Positions 17,864 through 26,355 of a stretch of DNA of 64,000 bases are shown here, piece by piece; position 1 is the first letter of the stretch; each line of letters begins with the position of its first letter. The DNA is from Flavobacterium chryseum. Lineage in GTDB: Bacteria; Bacteroidota; Bacteroidia; Flavobacteriales; Flavobacteriaceae. The position numbers and the translations under genes are program-made. A model generated the notes under the pieces. It saw only the letters and a program-made list of their open reading frames with translations. It did not search any database and was not told where the DNA came from. The stretch covers positions 837,194 to 901,193 of the forward strand of contig NZ_SNWW01000001.1 of assembly GCF_004362015.1 (NCBI RefSeq), in the 5' to 3' direction.

Positions 17864-19261
17864 ATGAAAAAAAGCAATCTTTGGTCGTTACGGTTAGGTT
17901 TTTCCGGAAAAGAATCTGATAAAATTGAAAAGTTAGGATTAGAAAAATTTCTAAAGCATTCCTATGAATCAAAATTTGACACACAACTTCCGGTTTTTTT
18001 AGAAGATGATCCCAAAACATTAATCGAACTCAAAGAACTGCGAGAATCTATAAAAACAGCCGATTCTGAAGCCAAAAAGAAGCTTCTTAAAAGGGAAGTT
18101 TATTCTGCAATCGAATTTAAAAAATGGTGGATTTCCAAAATACGAAACGACGAATTTCCATTACGCGAAAATATGGTCTGTTTCTGGCACAATCATTTTG
18201 TTTCAACTTCCCAAAAAGTAAAAGTTAATTATTGGGTTTACCAACACAATATGATTTTGCGCGAACATGCTTTCGGAAACTTCAAACAACTGACCAAACA
18301 GATTTTGAAATCGAATGCAATGGTGAAATACTTAGATAACGGAGACAATAAAAAAGGTAAAATCAACGAAAACCTAAGCCGGGAATTATTAGAATTATTC
18401 ACAGTCGGAATTGGGAATTACACCGAAAGCGATATCAAAGAAGGTGCAAAAGCCTTAGCCGGATTAAATGTAGGAGATGATGGAGCGGTTTACAGAAAAT
18501 TTGCCGAAGACAATAGCGATAAAACCTATTTCGGGAAAACCGGAAACTGGAAAGCAGATGATTTAGTTGATATTATTTTTGAACAGAAAAACATTCCGTA
18601 TTTAATAACCCGAAAAATTCTAAAATGGTTTGTTTATGATAAACCGCCGGAAAATTTGGTGGTTTATTATGGGGATTATTTCAGAAAAGTAAAGTTCGAA
18701 ATAGAACCGCTGCTAACCAAAATTTTTACTGAAGAATATGCTAAAGATACTTCCGGAACCAAAATCAAAGATCCGTTGGTGTATATTTTACAGCTTATTG
18801 ATGAATTGCAAATGAAAACTGTCGATGACGCCATGATTGTATATTTCCTGAAACAGCAAGGAATGGATTTATACAATCAAATAAATGTGAAAGGTTGGGA
18901 TGGCGGAAATTCATGGCTGACTTCTCAAATTTATCTGCAACGGAATAATACATCAGACTTGCTTTGCAGCGGCAGAAGCATTACGAAAAAAGTAATCAAA
19001 ACAATGGCTGGCGATACGGAGAAACCAAAATCAAAATTCGAAAAAATCGAAGTAAAAATAGCTTTTGATTCAGACGGAAATAATAAAACCATCATTACTG
19101 AATTATCAGACAGATTATTATTTAAAGTAAATGATTCCATACAGAAAGACATGGAAAAATTACTGAAATACGATTTTGATCCCAAAGAAGCTCACGCCAA
19201 TTTTGCCGTAATAAGACTCTTTAATTACATTACTAAGTTACCCGAATATCAATTAATTTAG
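17864..19261 (+). CDS. DUF1800-family protein
   Basis: 465 residues, typical for the family. Conserved stretches visible are WWISKIRNDEFPLRENMVCF followed by WHNHFVS (family core), NENLSRELLELFTVGIG with YTESDIKEGAKALAG, and GNAWL-like GWDGGNSWLTS near the C-terminus. No signal peptide is obvious at the chosen ATG. Function is unknown; DUF1800 genes are regularly paired with DUF1501 genes, as here (12-base gap). The pair is probably one transcription unit. Confidence 0.9.
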   Translation: MKKSNLWSLRLGFSGKESDKIEKLGLEKFLKHSYESKFDTQLPVFLEDDPKTLIELKELRESIKTADSEAKKKLLKREVYSAIEFKKWWISKIRNDEFPLRENMVCFWHNHFVSTSQKVKVNYWVYQHNMILREHAFGNFKQLTKQILKSNAMVKYLDNGDNKKGKINENLSRELLELFTVGIGNYTESDIKEGAKALAGLNVGDDGAVYRKFAEDNSDKTYFGKTGNWKADDLVDIIFEQKNIPYLITRKILKWFVYDKPPENLVVYYGDYFRKVKFEIEPLLTKIFTEEYAKDTSGTKIKDPLVYILQLIDELQMKTVDDAMIVYFLKQQGMDLYNQINVKGWDGGNSWLTSQIYLQRNNTSDLLCSGRSITKKVIKTMAGDTEKPKSKFEKIEVKIAFDSDGNNKTIITELSDRLLFKVNDSIQKDMEKLLKYDFDPKEAHANFAVIRLFNYITKLPEYQLI

Positions 19262-19273
19262 AAAACTACAGCT

Positions 19274-20440
19274 ATGAACAGAAGAAATTTTCTAACGTTA
19301 ACAGGAACTTTTACAGGCGGATTGCTTGTACTTCCTGACTTTTTACATGCTTTTGGTTCGCAAAACAATTTGGTAATTGGGGAGCAGTGTATTGTATTTG
19401 TTCAGTTGAACGGAGGGAATGACGGATTAAATACTTTTATTCCCTATGAAGATCCGTTATATTATGATTTGAGAACTAAAATAGCTTTAAGTAAAGATGT
19501 AGTTATCGGAAAAAATAAAGGAATGGCATTTCATCCTTCTCTAAAAGATTTTGCTCAAATGCAGCAAAACGGAGATTTAACGGTAATTCAGAATGTTGGA
19601 TATCCGGAACCCATTCGATCTCATTTTAGAAGCCAGGAAATTTGGCAAACCGCAACAGATTCTAATAAGTATATCAATGAAGGCTGGCTGGGAAGATATT
19701 TAGATCTTCAATGCGATGGACATCAGGCAACAGCAGGAATAAATCTGGATTCAATTGATAATTTGGCCTTAAAAGGATTGGAACCAAATTCGATAACCGT
19801 AAAAGATCCAAACCGATTCAAAATAAAATCAGACAGAGAAGAGAATGTAAAATTGTCTGATAATCCTCAATTAGACTTTGTTCGAAAAATTGCCAATTCG
19901 GTTACAGAAGGATCTGATGAAATTCAGAAAGCTTTGGCAAAATCAAAATCAGAAATTAGTTATCCAAAAACCGAATTGTCTAAAAACCTAGAATGGATTG
20001 GCCGATTGATAAAAGGAAATCTGAATTCGAAAGTATATTATACTTCGCTTGGCGGATTTGATACGCATGATAATCAACTTGCACTTCATGAAAGAAAATT
20101 AACCGACCTGAATGATTCATTATTTAGTTTCTATCAGGATTTAAAACAAGCGCAATTGCTTCAAAATGTTACCATTGTTGTGTTTTCTGAATTTGGAAGA
20201 AGAGTAAGAGACAACGGAAACGGAACAGATCACGGAACAGCAGCACCAATGTTTATTATTGGAGGAAATAACAAAGGAACTATTTTAGGTAATAATCCGA
20301 ATTTATCTGATTTAGACAATGGCGATTTAAAATATGAAACTGACTTTAGAAGTGTGTACGCCTCATTATTACAGCAAAAAATGAATTTTGATTATTCTAA
20401 AATTGGTATTAAGAATAAGCCGGTTTCGGGATTGTTTTAA
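19274..20440 (+). CDS. DUF1501-family exported protein
   Basis: 388 residues. The N-terminus MNRRNFLTLTGTFTGGLLVL has the twin-arginine pattern, so Tat export is likely. VQLNGGNDGLNTFIPYEDP and later SEFGRRVRDNGNGTDHG are DUF1501 signatures; the fold is related to sulfatase/alkaline phosphatase-type enzymes, with possible metal-binding His/Asp in GGFDTHDNQ. The substrate is unknown. It is the second gene of the DUF1800-DUF1501 unit and is followed after 9 bases by an inverted repeat. Confidence 0.9.
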   Translation: MNRRNFLTLTGTFTGGLLVLPDFLHAFGSQNNLVIGEQCIVFVQLNGGNDGLNTFIPYEDPLYYDLRTKIALSKDVVIGKNKGMAFHPSLKDFAQMQQNGDLTVIQNVGYPEPIRSHFRSQEIWQTATDSNKYINEGWLGRYLDLQCDGHQATAGINLDSIDNLALKGLEPNSITVKDPNRFKIKSDREENVKLSDNPQLDFVRKIANSVTEGSDEIQKALAKSKSEISYPKTELSKNLEWIGRLIKGNLNSKVYYTSLGGFDTHDNQLALHERKLTDLNDSLFSFYQDLKQAQLLQNVTIVVFSEFGRRVRDNGNGTDHGTAAPMFIIGGNNKGTILGNNPNLSDLDNGDLKYETDFRSVYASLLQQKMNFDYSKIGIKNKPVSGLF

Positions 20441-20448
20441 AACAGTTG

Positions 20449-20541
20449 GCCACGAATTGCACGAATTAGCACGAATTTTTAATATAGAATTTGAGAAATT
20501 TGATTTTAAAATCATAATATTAATTTGTGCTAATTTGTGGC
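20449..20541. repeat. Intergenic inverted repeat, GCCACGAATT family (copy 2)
   Basis: The left arm contains GCCACGAATTGCACGAATTA and ATTAGCACGAATT (20449-20480). The right arm AATTTGTGCTAATTTGTGGC (20522-20541) is the complement of the ATTAGCACAAATT form. It begins 9 bases after the DUF1501 stop codon. Downstream, 20555-20596 holds CTCAGAAATTTAGCAAC-type fragments. Confidence 0.75.
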
Positions 20542-20681
20542 AAAAAACAAATAAACTCAGAAATTTAGCAACACAGTTCCTCAGAACCTTAGAAAAAAAA
20601 GCCGTATTTTTTATGATATCATACAAAAGCAAGGGAATTTGTTAAGAAATCCCTTTTTGTTTCATAAAATGCAATATTTTT

Positions 20682-20712
20682 TTTGGAGAGGTGAAAATAA
20701 TTTATACATTCG
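20682..20712 (+). promoter_or_regulatory. Promoter of the phe leader and operon
   Basis: TTTG at 20682-20685, a 19-base spacer, then TACATTCG at 20705-20712 (one mismatch to TAnnTTTG). The transcript would start near 20719, about 23 bases before the leader-peptide ATG. Confidence 0.65.
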
Positions 20713-20741
20713 CAGAGAATTTATTGAAAAACACAAACAAA

Positions 20742-20822
20742 ATGTCTAATAACCGTTTTTATTTTAGCAACTCTTTTTATTTCTTCTTTAGTAGAAGTAA
20801 GGATTGTGCTATGGTTATTTGA
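20742..20822 (+). CDS. Phe-rich leader peptide of the phenylalanine/tyrosine operon
   Basis: 26 codons from ATG 20742 to TGA 20820-20822. Residues 6-16 read FYFSNSFYFFF: six Phe and two Tyr in the whole peptide, all within eleven codons. The peptide ends SRSKDCAMVI. It lies between a promoter and a terminator hairpin, immediately upstream of prephenate dehydratase, the layout of a translation-coupled attenuator such as pheL of enteric bacteria. The codons for K20, D21 and C22 (20799-20807) form one strand of the competing antiterminator. No homology to pheL is claimed beyond composition and position; function is inferred from architecture. Confidence 0.8.
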   Translation: MSNNRFYFSNSFYFFFSRSKDCAMVI

Positions 20823-20861
20823 GAAAATTAAAAAAGACAAATAAAACTAATATACAATCCT
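20800..20861 (+). promoter_or_regulatory. Predicted antiterminator of the phe operon
   Basis: The outer stem pairs AGGATTGT (20800-20807, inside the leader gene) with ACAATCCT (20854-20861, containing most of the left strand of the terminator). The inner stem pairs TTATTTG (20815-20821) with CAAATAA (20838-20844). A ribosome finishing at the TGA would cover the first strands and free the terminator; one stalled on Phe codons would leave them open. Confidence 0.7.
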
Positions 20862-20884
20862 GATGAAAATCAGGATTTTTTTTT
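20856..20884 (+). terminator. Attenuator terminator upstream of prephenate dehydratase
   Basis: AATCCTGAT (20856-20864), loop GAAA, ATCAGGATT (20869-20877), followed by a T-run to 20884. It ends 6 bases before the start codon of the first structural gene, so it must be read through for the operon to be expressed. Confidence 0.88.
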
Positions 20885-20890
20885 GAATAT

Positions 20891-21730
20891 ATGACAACTA
20901 AAATTGCAATACAAGGTATAAAAGGTTCTTTTCATCATCAGGTTGTGAAAGAGTATTTCTCTGAAAACGTGGAAATTGATGAATGTTTGTCTTTTGAAGA
21001 ATTAATTGACAGCCTTCTTTCAGGAAAAACAGATCAGGCCGTTATGGCGATTGAAAACTCGATTGCGGGACCAATTATTCCGAATTATGCTTTAATTGAT
21101 AAGAATAATTTGCACATCATTGGAGAACATTATTTAAGCATTCACCAAAATTTAATGACTTTAAAAGGTCAGAGAATTGAAGACATAAAAGAAGTTCATT
21201 CACATCCAATGGCCATTTTGCAATGTATGGATTTCTTAAAACAATATCCAAATATCAAATTAGTTGAAGATAAAGATACAGCTGAAACTGCCAGAAGAAT
21301 TCAGGAAAAACAATTAACCGGAATTGCGGCAATAGCAAGCAAAACGGCTTCAGAAATGTATGATCTTGAAATTATTGCACCGGAAATTCAAACAATCAAA
21401 AACAATATGACTCGTTTTGTGATCATTAAAAAGCAAAATTCATTTTTGCCTGAAAACGAAATTAACAGAGCTTCCATCAAATTTGAATTGGATCACAAAA
21501 GAGGAAGTTTGGCAGCAGTTCTAAATGTAATGAGCGACTGCAAATTGAACTTGACGAAAATTCAGTCGCTTCCAAAAATTGAAACACCTTGGAAATATTC
21601 CTTTTTCGTAGACGTAACATTCGAGAAATACGAAGATTTTGCAAAAGCCAAATCGTTATTAAATATAATGGCAGAATATTTTAAAATATTGGGAGAATAT
21701 AAAAACACAAAACCTTTGAGTGAGTCTTAA
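20891..21730 (+). CDS. pheA: Prephenate dehydratase
   Basis: Converts prephenate to phenylpyruvate. 279 residues: the catalytic domain covers about 1-180 with T174-R175-F176 (NNMTRFVII), the signature Thr-Arg-Phe; an ACT domain follows (RGSLAAVLNVMSDCKLNLTKI with QSLPK in place of the usual ESRP-type Phe-binding motif). No chorismate mutase domain is attached; that activity is fused to DAHP synthase at the end of this operon. Expression should depend on the Phe-rich leader and attenuator directly upstream. Because the ACT domain is kept, feedback by Phe at enzyme level is also likely. Confidence 0.94.
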   Translation: MTTKIAIQGIKGSFHHQVVKEYFSENVEIDECLSFEELIDSLLSGKTDQAVMAIENSIAGPIIPNYALIDKNNLHIIGEHYLSIHQNLMTLKGQRIEDIKEVHSHPMAILQCMDFLKQYPNIKLVEDKDTAETARRIQEKQLTGIAAIASKTASEMYDLEIIAPEIQTIKNNMTRFVIIKKQNSFLPENEINRASIKFELDHKRGSLAAVLNVMSDCKLNLTKIQSLPKIETPWKYSFFVDVTFEKYEDFAKAKSLLNIMAEYFKILGEYKNTKPLSES

Positions 21731-21800
21731 AGTTGGAAAGTCGAAAGTCATAAAGTCAAAATAGAAGAGCATAAAGCTTACGGCCTAAAGCTTAAAGCAA
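21731..21800. repeat. Short direct repeats between pheA and the aminotransferase gene
   Basis: AAAGTCGAAAGTCATAAAGTC (21737-21757) is three imperfect copies of AAAGTC, followed by two copies of CTAAAGCTTA-like sequence at about 21772-21797. I see no stem that would act as a terminator. Confidence 0.45.
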
Positions 21801-21814
21801 AAAATAAATAAAAA

Positions 21815-22960
21815 ATGATTACAACAGCAAAAAGATTAGATACAGTTGAAGAATACTACTTCTCATCAAAATTGAGAGAAGTTCGTCAATTGCAGTCTGA
21901 AGGAAAATCGATCATCAATATGGGAATCGGAAGCCCTGATTTGAGTCCGTCAAAAGAAGTTATTGAAGCGGTTGCTTCCGCAATTTTAGATGAAAACGGA
22001 CATGGTTATCAAAGCTATCAGGGATTACCGGAGTTGAGAAAGGGGATGGCCGATTTTTATCAGAATCAATTTGGTGTTGAATTGAATCCGAACAATGAGA
22101 TTTTACCCTTGATGGGTTCAAAAGAAGGAATTATGCACATTTCGTTAGCCTTTTTAAATGAAGGCGATCACGTTTTAATTCCGAATCCCGGTTACCCGAC
22201 TTATACGTCGGTAACAAATTTGGTTGGAGCGGTTCCGGTTTATTATGATTTGAAAGAAGAAAACAAATGGGAGCCGGATTTTGAAGCTTTAGAAAAGCTA
22301 GATCTTTCGAAAGTAAAAATAATGTGGCTGGGCTATCCGCACATGCCGACAGGAGCAAGAGGAAGTTTAGCGTTATTTGAAAAATTGGTTGCTTTTGCTA
22401 AAAAACACAACATATTATTGGTAAACGATAATCCGTATAGTTTTGTTTTGAATGATAATCCAATGAGTTTATTGCAAATCGAAGGCGCAAAAGAAGTGGC
22501 TTTAGAATTGAATTCGCTTAGTAAAACCTTCAATATGGCTGGCTGGAGAGTTGGGATGGTTTTAGGAAAACCTGAAATTATCGATGCAGTTCTAAAAGTG
22601 AAAAGCAACATGGACAGCGGTATGTTCTACGGAATTCAGAAAGGTGCAATCGCAGCTTTAAATTGCGATAAATCCTGGTTTGAAGATCAAAACAAAATTT
22701 ACAGACGCCGTAGAGAATTAACAGAAAAGTTAGCTGAAAAATTAGGCTGCGAAGTTTATAAAGAAGGAGTTGGACTTTTTGTCTGGGCAAAACTTCCGGA
22801 AGGAATCGAATCATCAGAAAAGTTCATTGACGAAATATTATACGAGAAACATATTTTTATCACGCCAGGAACAATCTTCGGAAGTAATGGTGAAGGTTAT
22901 ATCAGATTCTCGTTGTGTGTGAAGGAAGAAAAAGTACAAGAAGCGATTGATCGATTTTAG
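21815..22960 (+). CDS. PLP-dependent class I/II aminotransferase, likely aromatic
   Basis: 381 residues, fold-type I. The PLP Lys is K237 in NSLSKTFNMAGWRVGMV, and GSKEGIMHISLAFLNEGD and NPGYPTYTSV are cofactor-binding motifs. NMGIGSPDLSPSKEV is the usual N-terminal substrate motif. One unusual feature is LGYPHMPTGARG, where most relatives have an Asn-Pro pair. Position between prephenate dehydratase and prephenate dehydrogenase suggests that it transaminates phenylpyruvate and hydroxyphenylpyruvate to Phe and Tyr, but the sequence alone does not fix substrate. Confidence 0.85.
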   Translation: MITTAKRLDTVEEYYFSSKLREVRQLQSEGKSIINMGIGSPDLSPSKEVIEAVASAILDENGHGYQSYQGLPELRKGMADFYQNQFGVELNPNNEILPLMGSKEGIMHISLAFLNEGDHVLIPNPGYPTYTSVTNLVGAVPVYYDLKEENKWEPDFEALEKLDLSKVKIMWLGYPHMPTGARGSLALFEKLVAFAKKHNILLVNDNPYSFVLNDNPMSLLQIEGAKEVALELNSLSKTFNMAGWRVGMVLGKPEIIDAVLKVKSNMDSGMFYGIQKGAIAALNCDKSWFEDQNKIYRRRRELTEKLAEKLGCEVYKEGVGLFVWAKLPEGIESSEKFIDEILYEKHIFITPGTIFGSNGEGYIRFSLCVKEEKVQEAIDRF

Positions 22961-22962
22961 AA

Positions 22963-23036
22963 GTCATTGCGAGGAACAAAGCAATCTCAGTTGCTGAGTC
23001 AATTGTTAGTGTGGTTGCTTCTTTCCTCGCAATGAC
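22963..23036. repeat. Intergenic inverted repeat, TCATTGCGAGGAA family
   Basis: Left arm 22963-22986 (GTCATTGCGAGGAACAAAGC) and right arm 23013-23036 (TTCTTTCCTCGCAATGAC) match at about 21 of 24 positions. It begins 2 bases after the aminotransferase stop and lies inside the operon, so it may form a hairpin on the mRNA. A fragment of the same kind is at 17700. Confidence 0.8.
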
Positions 23037-23053
23037 AAAAAATAAAAATAAAT

Positions 23054-23911
23054 ATGAAAGTATACGTAATAGGAATAGGATTAATTGGTGGCTCGATGGT
23101 GCTGGACATCAAAGAAAAACATCCGAACTCTACTATTTTTGGAATTGATAATAACGAAAAACATTTGCAGGAAGCAATTGATTTAGGCGTTATCGATCAG
23201 GCAGGAAGTTTTGAAGATTTGGCTGAAGCCGATTTCGTAATTGTTTCGGTTCCGGTGGATGTGGCGTTGGTGGTTTTGCCAAAAGTATTGGATTTAGTTG
23301 GAGACAAAACAATTGTTTTTGAAGTAGGTTCGACTAAAAAACCAATTTGCGAAGCAGTAGCAAGTCATCCAAAAAGAAGAAACTTTATTGCAACGCATCC
23401 AATTGCGGGAACAGAGTTCTCTGGACCTTCGGCGGCGATAAAAGGTTTGTTTCAGGGGAAAACGAATATTATTTGCGAAGTAGAAAAAACCACTTTTAAA
23501 TTGCAGGAAAAGGCTTTGAAACTTTTCAGCGAAATAGGAATGAGGATTCGATATATGGATCCGACTTCACACGACAAACACATTGCTTACGTTTCGCATT
23601 TGTCGCACATTAGTTCTTTCATGCTCGGAAAAACGGTAATGAACAAAGAAAAAGACGAGCAAGATATTTTTGATATGGCTGGAAGTGGATTTGAAAGTAC
23701 GGTTCGTTTAGCAAAAAGTTCACCAGCAATGTGGACACCAATTTTTAAGCAGAACAAAGAACATGTTATCGAAACATTAGAAGAATATATTTCAAACCTA
23801 AGTCGGTTTAGGGATTTGTTAAAAGAAGAAAATTACAATGCCATTTTTGAAGAAATGGAAAGCACAAATAAAATTAAAGAGATATTAAACGGATTAACAA
23901 TTAAAAAATAA
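23054..23911 (+). CDS. tyrA: Prephenate dehydrogenase
   Basis: Oxidatively decarboxylates prephenate to 4-hydroxyphenylpyruvate, the Tyr branch. 285 residues. NAD-binding VIGIGLIGGSMVLDI lies at the N-terminus, with the acidic GIDNNEKH strand end suggesting NAD. The substrate motif is THPIAGTEFSGP, and HDKHIAYVSHLSH supplies the catalytic/active-site His helix. No chorismate mutase or ACT domain is attached. Thirteen bases separate it from the DAHP synthase gene. Lying downstream of the Phe-type attenuator, it should be controlled by the same leader. Confidence 0.94.
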   Translation: MKVYVIGIGLIGGSMVLDIKEKHPNSTIFGIDNNEKHLQEAIDLGVIDQAGSFEDLAEADFVIVSVPVDVALVVLPKVLDLVGDKTIVFEVGSTKKPICEAVASHPKRRNFIATHPIAGTEFSGPSAAIKGLFQGKTNIICEVEKTTFKLQEKALKLFSEIGMRIRYMDPTSHDKHIAYVSHLSHISSFMLGKTVMNKEKDEQDIFDMAGSGFESTVRLAKSSPAMWTPIFKQNKEHVIETLEEYISNLSRFRDLLKEENYNAIFEEMESTNKIKEILNGLTIKK

Positions 23912-23924
23912 ACTAAAAATTAAG

Positions 23925-25007
23925 ATGGAAAATAAAAAAGAAATGAGAAAGTGGTTAGATGATTTCAATTTAAATCACCCACTTGTGATAGCAGGACCAT
24001 GTAGTGCAGAAACAGAAGATCAAGTGTTGAAAATTGCTCATGAATTGAAAGATTCAAAAGTTAGTGTATTCAGAGCTGGAATCTGGAAACCAAGAACACG
24101 TCCGGGAGGATTTGAAGGTGTTGGAGAAATTGGTTTGAAATGGTTACAAAAAGCTAAAAAAGAAACTGGTTTATTAATGGGGACTGAAGTTGCGACTGCA
24201 GCGCATTGTAAACTGGCTTTAGAACATGATATCGACGTTTTATGGGTTGGTGCACGTACAACTGCAAACCCTTTCGCGGTTCAGGAAATTGCTGATACTT
24301 TGAAAGGAACAGATAAAATCGTTTTGGTTAAAAACCCAGTAAACCCGGATTTGGCTTTATGGTTAGGTGGAGTTGAGCGTTTACATATGGCTGGAATTGA
24401 AAAATTAGGAGTTATTCACAGAGGTTTTTCTACTTACGAAAAAACAAAATACAGAAACATTCCAGAATGGCAAATTGCTATCGAATTGCAAAATAAATTC
24501 CCTGATTTACCATTAATCATTGATCCATCTCACATTACAGGAGATCGCAAAATGATTTTTGAAGTAACACAAGAGGCTTTAGATTTGAATTACGATGGTA
24601 TGATTATCGAAACGCACTACGATCCGGACAACGCTTGGTCTGATGCTGCTCAACAAGTTACTCCAGATGCTTTGAAAAAAATCATTAAAGATTTGACGAT
24701 TAGAAAAACGGATGATACTACAGATCAGTACACTCAAAAAATGACTAAGCTTAGAGCTAATATCGATGTTCTTGATGCTAACTTATTAGAGTTATTAGGA
24801 AAACGTATGAAAGTAGCTGACGAAATTGGTCAGGTGAAAAAAGATGCAAACGTAGCGATTCTTCAAAATAATCGTTGGAATGAAATCTTAGGAAAAATGA
24901 TTCTTGAAGGTGAGAAAAAAGGTCTTACGGAAGAGTTTGTTTTGAGAATGTTCAAAGCAATTCACCAGGAAAGTATTGGTCACCAGGAAAAAATATTCAA
25001 CGCATAA
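23925..25007 (+). CDS. Bifunctional DAHP synthase / chorismate mutase
   Basis: 360 residues. Residues 1-260 are a short type I-beta DAHP synthase: LVIAGPCSAETEDQVLKIA, FRAGIWKPRTRPGGFEG (PEP/metal binding), GTEVATAAHCKLAL, LVKNPVNPDLALWLGGVERL, IIDPSHITGDRKM. Residues 270-360 are an AroQ-type chorismate mutase helix bundle (LRANIDVLDANLLELLGKRMKVADEIGQVKK, then RMFKAIHQESIGHQ). It catalyses the first step of the shikimate pathway and the first step after chorismate. In such fusions the mutase domain often also serves as a feedback sensor for prephenate. Last gene of the operon, followed by a terminator. Confidence 0.94.
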   Translation: MENKKEMRKWLDDFNLNHPLVIAGPCSAETEDQVLKIAHELKDSKVSVFRAGIWKPRTRPGGFEGVGEIGLKWLQKAKKETGLLMGTEVATAAHCKLALEHDIDVLWVGARTTANPFAVQEIADTLKGTDKIVLVKNPVNPDLALWLGGVERLHMAGIEKLGVIHRGFSTYEKTKYRNIPEWQIAIELQNKFPDLPLIIDPSHITGDRKMIFEVTQEALDLNYDGMIIETHYDPDNAWSDAAQQVTPDALKKIIKDLTIRKTDDTTDQYTQKMTKLRANIDVLDANLLELLGKRMKVADEIGQVKKDANVAILQNNRWNEILGKMILEGEKKGLTEEFVLRMFKAIHQESIGHQEKIFNA

Positions 25008-25100
25008 TTTGAATTAAATCATATAAGTGATATAAGTTAATTTAAGTTTTACAATCTAGATCTTTAATTTTTCTTATATCAATTATAAGGTTATAACATT

Positions 25101-25138
25101 AAATCTCCATCGCTTTAATAAGTGTTGGAGATTTTTTT
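25101..25138 (+). terminator. Terminator of the Phe/Tyr operon
   Basis: AAATCTCCA (25101-25109) pairs with TGGAGATTT, extended inward by CGCTT/AAGTG with one wobble pair, and ends in a T-run. Confidence 0.85.
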
Positions 25139-25182
25139 ATGATTTTAAATACCGAAATCAGTGGGTTTCAATTGTAAAACAG

Positions 25183-25247
25183 TAATTTTGTACTTTAATA
25201 AGTTTTAAGAGTAATCTAAAATCTAAGATCTAAAATCTACAATTTGA
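25183..25247 (+). promoter_or_regulatory. Promoter element and ATCTAAAAT leader of rsgA
   Basis: TAATTTTG (25183-25190) matches TAnnTTTG; the -33 region is weak. Between it and the rsgA ATG lies AATCTAAAATCTAAGATC followed by TAAAATCTAC, a direct repeat like those before queA and lysC. Confidence 0.55.
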
Positions 25248-26231
25248 ATGACAGGACTCGTATATAAATCTACAGGAAGTTGGTACACCGTAAAATCTGA
25301 AAAAGGCGATTTTATAGAATGCCGTATGAAAGGGAAGTTTAGGATGAAAGGTATTAAAAGTACAAATCCTATTGCTGTAGGCGATATTGTCGATTATGAA
25401 CTCGAAGAAACTTCGGACACTTTAACCGGAACGATTCATAATATTCACGAAAGAAAAAATTACATCGTTCGTAAATCGGTTAATTTATCGCATCAAATGC
25501 ATATTATCGCATCGAATATCGATCGCGTTTTTTTATTGATTACGATTAATAATCCACCCACAACATTCAATTTTATTGATCGTTTTTTGGTAACTGCCGA
25601 AGCTTATAATATAGAAACTATCTTAGTTTTTAATAAAATAGATACTTTTGATGATGCAACACTCGACGATCAATTGTATATGCAATATGTGTATGAGCAA
25701 ATTGGTTACAAATGTCTTCGTGTTTCTTCAACCGAAATGAAAGGTATTGAAGAGCTGAAAGAAATGATGATTGGTAAAGTAAGTATGTTCTCTGGGCATT
25801 CCGGAGTTGGAAAATCAACTTTGGTCAACGCTATGGAACCGTCCTTGCATCTTAAAACCAAAACCATTTCTGAAGCCAGTAAACAAGGTCAGCACACAAC
25901 AACTTTTGCTGAAATGTATGATTTATCTTTTAATGCAAAAATTATTGATACACCAGGAATTAAAGGTTTCGGGATTGTTGATATGGAAAAAGAAGAAATT
26001 AGCGGTTATTTTCCTGAATTTTTCAGATTAAAAGATCAGTGTAAGTTTAATAATTGTCTGCATAAAGAAGAACCGCAATGCGCTATAAAAGCCGCTTTAG
26101 AAAAAGATGAAATTTCCTGGACCCGCTATAATAGTTACCTGAAGATTCTGGAAGGTGATGAAGAAAATTATCGCACAGATTCGTATGATGAAGATCGTAA
26201 AATTAGTGATGAAACAAGAAACCAGAAATAA
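25248..26231 (+). CDS. rsgA: Ribosome small-subunit-dependent GTPase A
   Basis: Assists late maturation of the 30S subunit. 327 residues: N-terminal OB-fold (MTGLVYKSTGSWYTVKSEKGD), then a circularly permuted GTPase domain with G4 NKID (around 126) before G1 SGHSGVGKSTLVNAM (around 182-196), G2/Thr region QGQHTTTFAEMY and G3 DTPGIKGFG. The C-terminal zinc knuckle is C-K-F-N-N-C-L-H followed by C. All expected residues are present. Confidence 0.96.
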   Translation: MTGLVYKSTGSWYTVKSEKGDFIECRMKGKFRMKGIKSTNPIAVGDIVDYELEETSDTLTGTIHNIHERKNYIVRKSVNLSHQMHIIASNIDRVFLLITINNPPTTFNFIDRFLVTAEAYNIETILVFNKIDTFDDATLDDQLYMQYVYEQIGYKCLRVSSTEMKGIEELKEMMIGKVSMFSGHSGVGKSTLVNAMEPSLHLKTKTISEASKQGQHTTTFAEMYDLSFNAKIIDTPGIKGFGIVDMEKEEISGYFPEFFRLKDQCKFNNCLHKEEPQCAIKAALEKDEISWTRYNSYLKILEGDEENYRTDSYDEDRKISDETRNQK

Positions 26232-26354
26232 TTGTGAATTGTAAATGGTTAATTGTAAATTTTTGTATTCCAATCACATTGCGATAAAATAATTTCTAAA
26301 ACAAAAACTGATTCAAAGTACAATAACAATTTACAATTCATAATTCACCATTAA
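26230..26354. repeat. Imperfect inverted repeat, AATTGTGAATTG family
   Basis: Left side AATTGTGAATTGTAAATGG and TTAATTGTAAATT (26230-26261); right side CAATTTACAATTCATAATTC and ACCATTAAT (26327-26354), ending at the dtd start codon. The same family forms the inverted repeat at 33123-33277. Confidence 0.65.
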
Positions 26355-26355
26355 T

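Noticed and set aside
20388..20645. 85-residue plus-strand frame over the DUF1501 3' end and the repeat
   Set aside because: It is in another frame than the real gene and consists largely of translated repeat.
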